DNA from: Cyanosarcina radialis HA8281-LM2
Lineage (GTDB): Bacteria > Cyanobacteriota > Cyanobacteriia > Cyanobacteriales > CCAP-1448
Assembly: GCA_019359615.1 (NCBI GenBank)
Contig: JAHHHA010000041.1
Span: forward strand, 1-53,853
DNA: 53,853 nt
Direction of reading: 5' to 3'
Shown here: piece after piece, positions 8,810 to 15,900 of the stretch
Layout: every line of letters starts with the position of its first letter
Numbering within the stretch: position 1 is the first letter of the stretch
Translations under genes and position numbers: made by a program
The notes under the pieces: generated by a model
What the model was told of the DNA's origin: nothing
Databases searched by the model: none
What the model saw: the letters and a program-made list of their open reading frames with translations, nothing else

Positions 8810-8839
8810 AGTCTGGGTAACAGCCATGCTACCCAGACT
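8810..8839 (+). terminator. Hairpin terminator after csbD-like gene
   Basis: AGTCTGGGTA (8810-8819) pairs perfectly with TACCCAGACT (8830-8839) over a ten-base loop. The downstream T-run is weak (TTTACCTTATT), so termination may be partial and allow some readthrough into the lipoprotein gene. Confidence 0.7.
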
Positions 8840-8879
8840 TTACCTTATTAAATGTTTGCTGTTTCAATAGGAGGAAAAA

Positions 8880-9314
8880 ATGAATTTACTCGCTCGCAGT
8901 CGCCAAATTTTATTATCTCTAGCTTTAGTGCTAATTTTGGCGACCAGTACCGCTTGTAGCGGGGTAGCTCAAAAACCAACAAATACTAATTTACCGACTT
9001 TAACCAATAGCACCAAATACGACCAAATTCAACGGGGTAATACGGCTCAAGGCCAAGATTTTGGTAGCTGGGTAGTACAAACTGCTAAAGGTTTAGCCCA
9101 AGATGCTTACGTGCGTGACAACAATAAGTTAGGTGTGGTTATTACTCCTCAAGTTCGCCCTAACGAAGTGCGTCCTTTTGCTAAATCTTTAGTAGAAGGG
9201 TTTCATAAAAATTTCCCCAATCGCGATTTAACAGTGCTGATGTACGCTCCTGACAAAAAACTAATTTTGTCTGCTAAATACGACAATGGCACTCGGCAAA
9301 TTCAGTACCAATAA
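8880..9314 (+). CDS. Small lipoprotein of unknown function, 144 aa
   Basis: Starts after a near-perfect Shine-Dalgarno (AGGAGG, 8869-8874). Signal sequence 'ILLSLALVLILATSTAC' with a lipobox at 'STAC' (cysteine about residue 26). The mature domain of about 118 residues contains 'LGVVITPQVRPNEVRPFAKSLVEGF' and 'DLTVLMYAPDKKLILSAKYD', an alternating strand/helix pattern suggesting a compact alpha/beta fold. I recognise no family. It is followed 23 bases later by another unknown gene in the same direction; the group 8609-10143 looks like a stress-related transcription unit. Confidence 0.8.
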   Translation: MNLLARSRQILLSLALVLILATSTACSGVAQKPTNTNLPTLTNSTKYDQIQRGNTAQGQDFGSWVVQTAKGLAQDAYVRDNNKLGVVITPQVRPNEVRPFAKSLVEGFHKNFPNRDLTVLMYAPDKKLILSAKYDNGTRQIQYQ

Positions 9315-9337
9315 CCAAAACAATCGGAGTCAAAAAG

Positions 9338-9859
9338 ATGACTAGTAGCGAACAATATAAGCGTCAAATCATGAACGATTTGTCCAGCGGCAATATGGAC
9401 TCTCTTGATGAAAACTCAACGGGTTCATCATCCGAATACGAAAATTTTGATGATTTCGCTCAAAGATCTTCGCGGCAAGAACGCTTTCAATTATTTAATC
9501 GATCGTTTCATCCCGATCGCATTCCTGCTACCCAAATGGAACCGGAATTGCAAAAAGCGATCGCCCAAATTCAACCCAACGAACGGGATGATGTGGCGCG
9601 AGAGTTTTTCAAACACTTGAAAGAAAGAGGTTTAAACGATCGCCAGCTAGAACAACAGTTAGGATTGTCTACCCATCATCCCAACCGCATGAATAGCGAT
9701 GATGTTAGTAAGTTGGCAGGTTTTGCCTATCGCAACCATCCCGACATTTTCCAAGAAGTGCTAGCAGATAAACCGGGGATCGTGAAGTTTCTGAGCAATC
9801 CAGTGGTAGGCGCGGTTTTAGGTGCGATCGCGGCCAAATGGATGGGACATCGCCGCTAA
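9338..9859 (+). CDS. Hypothetical soluble protein with C-terminal hydrophobic helix
   Basis: 173 residues. The N-terminal 45 residues are Ser/Asp/Asn-rich and probably disordered. Residues 50-145 form charged helices ('PELQKAIAQIQPNERDDVAREFFKHLKERG'), and the C-terminus has a Gly/Ala-rich hydrophobic stretch, 'NPVVGAVLGAIAAKWMG', that could insert into a membrane. No domain recognised. It lies 23 bases after the lipoprotein gene and 56 bases before a small membrane protein gene, likely the same transcript. Confidence 0.75.
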   Translation: MTSSEQYKRQIMNDLSSGNMDSLDENSTGSSSEYENFDDFAQRSSRQERFQLFNRSFHPDRIPATQMEPELQKAIAQIQPNERDDVAREFFKHLKERGLNDRQLEQQLGLSTHHPNRMNSDDVSKLAGFAYRNHPDIFQEVLADKPGIVKFLSNPVVGAVLGAIAAKWMGHRR

Positions 9860-9915
9860 GTTTAAAATCCGAAATTTTCGCGTTTGTAAAAGTCTAGAAA
9901 AGGAGAAACCAACTG

Positions 9916-10143
9916 ATGCTAAATATTTTGATGACCGATGCAGCACTCAACACCGATAGCGGTTCTTATTTCTCCAGCCTGACGTTATTGTTTGTAGTCG
10001 GCTTTATTGCGGCTGTAACCATAGGGTCGATCGCCTGGTACAACTCCAAGCGTCCTGAAGGCTGGGAAGATAAAGAGCGTCCGAGTATCGTACCCGAAAT
10101 CGAGAAAGAAGAAACTCCGGGTTTAGGAACTCCAGAATCTTAA
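9916..10143 (+). CDS. Small single-helix membrane protein, possibly Psb35-like
   Basis: 75 residues, preceded by a good Shine-Dalgarno (AAGGAG). One membrane helix, 'LTLLFVVGFIAAVTIGSIAWY', is followed at once by 'NSKRPEGWEDKERPSIVP' and an acidic tail. The helix plus 'KRP.GWE.KERP' pattern resembles small cyanobacterial thylakoid proteins annotated as the photosystem II assembly factor Psb35; that match is from memory and uncertain. If right, it would place a photosystem-repair factor among stress genes, which is sensible. Confidence 0.7.
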   Translation: MLNILMTDAALNTDSGSYFSSLTLLFVVGFIAAVTIGSIAWYNSKRPEGWEDKERPSIVPEIEKEETPGLGTPES

Positions 10144-10178
10144 TCGCCACTCGCTCGCCCATAATTAGAATTGTGGTA

Positions 10179-10254
10179 GGGTGGGTTTGACATCGGGGAA
10201 ATTATTGTGGCGGAGAGACGCGAGATCTTGCGTCTCTCAATCCCAAACCCACCC
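10179..10254. repeat. Nested double hairpin, 76 bases
   Basis: Outer arms GGGTGGGTTTG (10179-10189) and CAAACCCACCC (10244-10254) pair perfectly. Within them GAGAGACGC (10213-10221) pairs with GCGTCTCTC (10230-10238) over an eight-base loop. It follows the small membrane protein gene and could act as a terminator or be a dispersed palindromic repeat. Downstream to 10421 I see only the heptamer repeat. Confidence 0.75.
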
Positions 10255-10386
10255 CGACAAATATTACGATCGTTCGATCGGATTCGATCTTACTTATTAC
10301 CTAATTTACAAAAAATCAGGGGTTCTAGAGCAAGCGCCTTAAGGCAGATTGTGGTTAAATCGGGGCATAAATCCCAGTTTCAACCA

Positions 10387-10413
10387 CCGACTCCTGACTC
10401 CTGACTCCTGACT
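10387..10413. repeat. Heptamer tandem repeat (GACTCCT)n
   Basis: Between three and four copies of GACTCCT lie just ahead of the 84-residue gene. The related TGACTTC heptamer is found at 43706-43753. Confidence 0.85.
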
Positions 10414-10421
10414 TCATTAAT

Positions 10422-10676
10422 ATGTCATCACCAACTCCTCTTCAAGGGTTAGATTTAATCGACTGTGCTAAGGCCAATAGCAAAGCCGGGATCGAAGTCG
10501 CAGCCGAACAGTGCGGTTACGGTAAAGATATTGCTACTTTTGAATTAGAACTCCAAAAAGCTAGTAGCAATATAGGCGTTAAAGTTGAAAATTTCTCTGA
10601 TTTAGTAGCGCTTGACACGCCGCCATCTAGCCAGCCAGCTATAGAAATCGCCCCTGAAACCCCCGATAAACTTTAA
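10422..10676 (+). CDS. Small hypothetical protein, 84 aa
   Basis: A soluble 84-residue product starting 'MSSPTPLQGLDLIDCAKANSKAG', with two cysteines (about residues 15 and 30) and a Pro-rich C-terminus. The spacing 'DLIDCAKANSKAGIEVAAEQCGYG' looks like one ordered helical domain of about 55 residues plus a disordered tail. No family recognised, and no good Shine-Dalgarno: the heptamer repeat occupies that position. Codon use resembles its neighbours, so it is probably real. Confidence 0.6.
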   Translation: MSSPTPLQGLDLIDCAKANSKAGIEVAAEQCGYGKDIATFELELQKASSNIGVKVENFSDLVALDTPPSSQPAIEIAPETPDKL

Positions 10677-10717
10677 TCTCGTACTATTTTGCTTTTCCGG
10701 TGCCACATATTCTCGGT

Positions 10718-10741
10718 AGGGACGCAAAGCTTTGCGCCCCT
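10718..10741. terminator. Hairpin between convergent genes
   Basis: AGGGACGCAAAG runs straight into CTTTGCGCCCCT, a 24-base palindrome with one G-T pair, lying between the 84-residue gene (plus) and the SPFH gene (minus). Its end, TGCGCCCCTACAG, matches the repeat at 1481-1493. A bidirectional terminator made from a dispersed repeat is likely. Confidence 0.6.
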
Positions 10742-10771
10742 ACAGTTAATTTATACGTAATCTGTTGGTAC

Positions 10772-11632
10772 TCAATCGCGATCGCCGTTACTCTCCGATG
10801 CTGCCGATCGATCCATGTTAATGTAAATCCGAGCGTTCGCCGTGCGGGCCAGTTCTCGCAGCGTCTCTAATTCCTGCAAGCGCAATAAAGCCGGATGCGT
10901 GCTATAAGCTGATGCTGCTTGTTCCCTTGCCCTTAAAGATTGAATCTCTGCCTCAGTTTTAACTCGCTGAAATTCCAACTCATTTTCAGTTGACAACCGT
11001 TTGCCCCTCGCTTGAGTTTCCATCTCTAAATGCTGGGCTTCGGCTTTAGCTTGGGCATCAATTTGTTGTACTTCTGCCTTAGTTCTAGCTTCTACCAACT
11101 GTACTTGACTCATGCGTTCGGCTGCCAAAACGCGATTCATGATTTCTTGCAAGTTACCGGGAAACACCAGATCTTTAACATCAGCCCGGAGGATGGCAAC
11201 TCCATAGCGACTGGCGACTTCTTGCACGTCTTGCAGAATATCTTCGTTCAGTTGATTGCGGTTGGTCAAAATTTCTTCTAAAGACATCCTAGCGAGCGAT
11301 CGCCTCGCGGCCAATTGCACGTCGCTGTACAGGCGTTCCTGATACTCTTCTACTTCGTGGAGGGCAGCACGAGGATCGATGACGCGAAATTGCACGATAA
11401 TGCTTACCCGAATCGCTACTTTGTCGGCTGTAAGAATTTCCTGTCCTTTAATTGTCAAATCTCTTTCGCGGACATCAACTAGGACGATTTCGATCTTCGG
11501 CTGTCGTAAAAATGGCCAATTGAGTGCGCGGGGAATGGTATACCGTCCCGCACCCAAAACTTTGGTCAGAACTCCATCTTGGTAGTACAAACCTCGGTGC
11601 GTATCCTTGATAATAATTTCCCGCTGGCTCAT
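10772..11632 (-). CDS. Slipin/stomatin-like SPFH-domain protein
   Basis: 286 residues. The SPFH (prohibitin/stomatin) domain spans about residues 5-190: 'GLYYQDGVLTKVLGAGRY', 'VDVRERDLTIKGQEILTADKVAI' and 'EEILTNRNQLNEDILQDVQEVASRYGV'. A long charged coiled coil rich in Ala/Glu/Gln follows (about 185-255, 'ARTKAEVQQIDAQAKAEAQ'). SPFH proteins assemble into ring-like scaffolds that organise membrane microdomains and often hold proteases or chaperones. Unlike most slipins there is no N-terminal membrane helix, so attachment would be peripheral. No NfeD-type protease partner is adjacent. The start is the only good ATG and matches related proteins. Confidence 0.9.
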   Translation of the reverse strand: MSQREIIIKDTHRGLYYQDGVLTKVLGAGRYTIPRALNWPFLRQPKIEIVLVDVRERDLTIKGQEILTADKVAIRVSIIVQFRVIDPRAALHEVEEYQERLYSDVQLAARRSLARMSLEEILTNRNQLNEDILQDVQEVASRYGVAILRADVKDLVFPGNLQEIMNRVLAAERMSQVQLVEARTKAEVQQIDAQAKAEAQHLEMETQARGKRLSTENELEFQRVKTEAEIQSLRAREQAASAYSTHPALLRLQELETLRELARTANARIYINMDRSAASESNGDRD

Positions 11633-11808
11633 CTTTGAAGAATACAGGAGTTTAGGAGTTTAGAAGTTTAGGAGAATTATAAACTCCCAAACTTCTCCAT
11701 TAGACATCTCCCACAATTCTTGTGGGGCAGGCATCCTGCCTGCCCTCGATCTTACTTTTTGGAGATGTCTATTGTGTGAAGTGAACTTTTTCGATCGCAA
11801 TTTCTAGG

Positions 11809-11944
11809 AAGCCCCGTAGCATTAAGCCGATGTGGAGAACGAATTTTCAGATGGGTGTCCGCCTATCCACGCTGCAAGCGAGGGTATCGAACCTCTCGTA
11901 GCGGCGGCACCTGATGGCCATTCGCTCCTGACTTGCCAGGGCTT
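11809..11944 (+). ncRNA. Candidate structured RNA (long irregular rod)
   Basis: The stretch folds on itself in nested order: AAGCCC (11809-11814) with GGGCTT (11939-11944); GGAG (11834-11837) and CGAAT (11840-11844) with ATTCG (11920-11924) and CTCC (11925-11928); GGTG-T-CCGCC (11854-11863) with GGCGG-CACC (11903-11911); then an apical hairpin CGAG (11879-11882) with CTCG (11895-11898). A T-rich stretch (TTATTTT) follows on the plus strand. The long rod with bulges recalls 6S-type RNAs, but I do not recognise a known family and the strand is a guess. Upstream, 11640-11698 carries AGGAGTTT-type repeats, and 11717-11745 a GGGCAGGC/GCCTGCCC hairpin repeat. Confidence 0.35.
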
Positions 11945-12019
11945 ATCTGTTATTTTAACTTCTGTTTGAGATAACTGGAGGTCAAGGGAGCAGAGGGGAT
12001 GATAACAAAATTCTTGTGG

Positions 12020-12340
12020 GATAGCCCTCTGGGCTGTCCCACTCCAGACAGCCCCTATGGTGTATACATAAGTTATCGATCTGAAGTTCGGCCTTTTAGA
12101 TCCCTCTAAATCCCCTTAAAAAGCGGATGCGCTGTGCGGAGGTTCCCTCCGCATACAAGCGCACCAAGCAGCGGATGCAAGCGTGGCGAGGGTTTCCTCG
12201 CCATACAGCTTGCACCAAGCAGGGGGACGAAGAGATCCGGTTCCCCCCTTTTGAAGGGGGGCTAGGGGGGATCTGCGAGGGTGTAGGCATCAAAACTAAA
12301 GATGTGTATACTCGGTAGCCAGACAGCCCAGAGGGCTATC
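12020..12340. repeat. Mosaic of dispersed palindromic repeats, copy A
   Basis: The outer ends, GATAGCCCTCTGGGCTGTC (12020-12038) and its exact reverse complement (12322-12340), enclose a TGTATACATAAGTTATCG segment (12061-12078), two adjacent related hairpin units (12122-12169 and 12170-12220) and a CCCCCCTT/AAGGGGGG palindrome (12245-12260). The same modules in a different order lie at 31656-31885. No coding frame is convincing here. Each hairpin unit has the form AGCGGATGC, outer stem, inner stem, CACCAAGC. Confidence 0.85.
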
Positions 12341-12514
12341 TTACAATAGAGTCGTTCCCTGAGTTGAAAATTGCTAGAAACCCGCTCTGGAACTGAGGAG
12401 AGAATTCTTATGCTTGGGGTTAAGAGCATTTTCGAGAAGTTTTCCGAAATCGCAGATTTGTCCTCTGTATCTAATTCATACCAATCCAAGTTGCTTTAGT
12501 TACTTTATTTTACC

Positions 12515-12620
12515 ATCCACTAAATTTATAAAAGTGGATCGATTTATGTCCAATTAAGGCAGTTATCCTGCCAAATATATTTAAATCTGGCTCCCTTCAA
12601 TATTTGAGGGAGCTATTTTT
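12515..12620 (+). ncRNA. Candidate small RNA with intrinsic terminator
   Basis: Three hairpins in a row: ATCCACT/AGTGGAT (12515-12539), GGCAG/CTGCC (12558-12572) and the terminator stem GCTCCCT/AGGGAGC (12590-12613) followed by TATTTTT. No protein gene on the plus strand lies upstream for over 1 kb, so this strong terminator must end a non-coding or very short transcript. A TATAAA at 12527-12532 could serve as a -10 element. No known sRNA family is recognised. Confidence 0.45.
12590..12620 (+). terminator. Rho-independent terminator without an upstream gene
   Basis: Stem GCTCCCT (12590-12596) and AGGGAGC (12607-12613), with additional CAA/TTG pairing in the loop, is followed by TATTTTT (12614-12620). 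It is the clearest intrinsic terminator in the window. Confidence 0.8.
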
Positions 12621-12705
12621 ATGGCTGAATTAACCGTTCTGGCTTTGCCTAAATCTCCTCGATCGCTTTTCTGGAAAGACAGATTTATACTTTGTATCTT
12701 CATGC

Positions 12706-12846
12706 AATAGCGATATCAATGGGTTGGCAGGCGTAAAACGACCCAGAACCACATCGCTATTTAATAGGTATTGAATCTACAGTTTAGGAAACTGCATAAA
12801 TAGATGCCAGCACGCATATAAGTTAACGAAGGTGAAATTGCTGGCA
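12706..12846 (+). promoter_or_regulatory. Two leader hairpins before the caspase-STAND gene
   Basis: AATAGCGAT (12706-12714) pairs with ATCGCTATT (12753-12761) with an inner TGGGT/ACCCA stem. TGCCAGCA (12805-12812) pairs with TGCTGGCA (12839-12846). They lie 55-195 bases ahead of the start codon in what should be the leader of the giant gene, which itself has no clear Shine-Dalgarno. They may regulate translation or transcription; no known riboswitch is recognised. Confidence 0.4.
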
Positions 12847-12900
12847 CAAAATAGTTACAGCGAATCAGATCGAATTTAAATAACTAGTTAGCGTAAAAAG

Positions 12901-15900
12901 ATGTCTCCAGTCAGCGTTCGCCTTGGTCGTTCGATACTCGATCTAGAAACCGGACAAGCAGCTATTTGGCTGTTACTAATCGGCGTTAATCACTACGAAG
13001 ATTCGCAACTGCCATCATTACGCTACTCGGCTTTTGATTGTCAAGGTTTAGCCGAAGCCCTCTCTACAGCTACTCAAGGATTTCCACAGAAACAGGTAAC
13101 GATCCACCACGATTTTGCCCTGCAACCGCCTCGATTAGAGACGGTGCGTAGCAGTTTGAAGCAAATTGCCGATTTAGCTCGACCGGAAGATACTGTTATC
13201 TTTTACTTTTCGGGTCACGGAATGTTAGATCCAGCTAGCCAACAAGTGGTTTTATGCTTGGCAGATACTAACAGCGATCGATTGTTAAATACGGGTTTAA
13301 GCTTATCAGAATTGTTGCAATCATTAGACAGTTGCCAAGCACGCGATCGCCTAGTTTGTTTAGATGCCTGTCATAGCGGTGGCATGACGTTAAAGGGTGT
13401 AGGAGAAGCAGCGATCGCCGGAGTGGGTTTGAGCGCAGCGAAATCCGCTCTGGGAGCAGGATCGACTATGCAGCAGGGTAGCAGAGGCCAACAACTGGTA
13501 CAGGCGCGAGATCTAACAACTCAATTGAATCCTACTCATGAATTAGTGCAAGCATTGCAGCAGCAGGCGGTTAAAAGTAAGGGATTTTATGCCTTGCTAT
13601 CTTGCGATGAAGGGCAGCAATCTTGGGAATTCCGCGAACTGGGGCATGGGGTATTTACTTATTACTTAATGCGAGGATTGCAAGGAGAAGCGGCTGACGA
13701 TCGCGGTGTAATTGATGCCGATCGCCTCTACGAATACGTTTATTATCAAACTCTGGCATACATCGATAAAACTAACCAACAACTGCGGTTAATCAATCAA
13801 CAAAAAAGCAGTCGCGGCGAAATTCAATTGCATCCTGAATACCCCTTGCAAACTCCCAAACGCATTGTCGAAGGGGTGGGAAAACTAGTTGTAGGAATTC
13901 GATCGGAATTAGACTTAGAAACTGCTTATCCCAGGCAAGCATTAATTTTAGATGGCTTCAATAGCACTCAATCTGTCTGCTTGAGCAAATTGCTCGGTGT
14001 CAGCGGTGGTTTTGAGTTGGAATATTGGTGTCCGTCTAGCAAATCTACAACCGAGATCGATAAAGCAATCGCCAATTGCTGGCAAAAAGTCGAGTCGGCA
14101 TGGGAAAAATCGCCAGGAAGTTCGATCGCTCAAGAAACCGCCACCCTATTAGTGTACGTGCGAGCCGCGATCGAAGAAACCCCAACTGGCGAACCGATCC
14201 TGGTATTGGGAGAAGAAACGCGCTTGAGTCGTTCTTGGTGGCGGCAACAATTGCGCCAATTGAAAAACGCCCAACAAATCGTCATTTTAGATTGCCCTGA
14301 TGGCACGTCTCTACAGGATTGGGTTGAAGACCTGCAATTAGAATCCGAAGCCGGACAGTGTATCATCGCTGCGGCTTCTCCAGCGAACGCACCCGAACGA
14401 TTTGCCCAAGCTGTAGTCAATACCTTAGCCGCCGCCAACACGTCCAGCGGGCTGTCAGTTGCCGGATGGATTACCCAACTGCAAGTAGAAATGGCAGATA
14501 CAGGTATTCCCCTCTACATTTGGCTATCTGGAACTCAAGGCGCGATCGAAGTCTGGCCGAGCAAAGCTGCCAAAAGCTTTAAGTTCAAAACTGGATTCGA
14601 TCTGGGCATTTGTCCTTATAAAGGTTTAAAAGCCTTTAGAGAAGAAGACGCTCAATACTTTTACGGACGGGAAACCCTAACCCCACAACTTATAGATCTA
14701 GTAGGCAAGCGATCGCTTGTAGCTGTCCTCGGCGCTTCTGGTAGCGGCAAATCCTCGATCGTCCAAGCCGGATTAGTCGCTCAACTGCGACAAGGGCAAC
14801 AACTGCCCAACAGCGACAAGTGGTTAATCGAAACCTTACGCCCCGGATCGCGCCCCTTAGAAACCTTATCGCGACGACTCTCTGCAAAAGAGCAGAGGAC
14901 AAGGGAGACAAGGGAGCTACGAGACATTCATTCTTCCCCATCTCCCCATCTCCCCATCTCCCCATCTCCCCATCCCCCTCACCTCATCCTCGAAGGAATG
15001 CTATATCAGGGAGTAGAGGGATTTGTCTATTGGTTGCGCAGTCGCCCAGAACCAGCGGTAGTTTTAGTCATAGATCAGTTTGAGGAATTATTTACTCTGG
15101 CATCAGCCGCAGACAGAGAGAAATTTTTGGAACTGTTGCTAGGGGCCTTAGAGTTTGCTAAAGATAAATTCAAATTAGTCATTACCTTGCGGGCAGACTT
15201 TATCGCTCCCTGTTTAGAAATTCCTTTAATCGCAGCAGCCCTGCAAGATTCGAGCCTGTTACTTCCACCCCAACTAACAACCGAAGACTATCGCCGCGTC
15301 ATCGTGCATCCTGCCGAAACAGTGGGCTTGAGAGTAGAACCAGAACTAGTAGAAGTGCTTTTGCAGCAGCTAGAGCGATCGGCTGGAGATTTACCGCTGT
15401 TAGAGTTCGTCTTAGAGCAGTTGTGGGAACATCGAGTCAACGGCGAGTTGACGCTACCATCCTACCTCCAGCAAATTGGCGGACTCAAAGGAGCCTTAGA
15501 GCGCAAGGCGCAAGCCGTTTACGACAGTTTAGATCCCGAAGCTCAAGCCTGCGCTCAATGGATTTTTCTGTCATTGACGCAACTGGGAGATAACACTGAA
15601 GACACTCGGCGACGAGTCCTAAAATCAGATTTAGTAGTCCCAAAATACCCAGCACCTTTAGTAGAAAGAACTCTCTCTGCCCTGATCGAGGCCAAATTGG
15701 TAGTCATCAACTGGGAAGAGGGAGAGATGGAGAGATGGGGAGATGGGAAGATGGGGAGAGAGGGGGCAGGGGAGCAGGGGAGCAGGGGAGCGTTCTTCAC
15801 TCCACACTCAACACTCAACACTCAACACTCAACACTCCCCCCGGTGACAGTTGAAGTGATTCACGAGATTTTGATCCGTCATTGGTCAACTTTGCGCTGG

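Noticed and set aside
11870-11905. A T-arm-like stretch on the minus strand (GGTTCGATACC) suggesting a tRNA.
   Set aside because: No matching D-arm, anticodon arm or seven-base acceptor stem can be formed around it; the bases pair better in the larger nested fold.
12020-12340. A 321-base MITE with 19-base terminal inverted repeats.
   Set aside because: The terminal element is itself a small hairpin that occurs singly and in the other order at the second locus, and no target-site duplication is visible.
12262-12489. A 75-codon minus-strand frame in the repeat region.
   Set aside because: It runs through the repeat mosaic, has no ribosome binding site and no recognisable domain; part of it is the translated GATAGCCC repeat.
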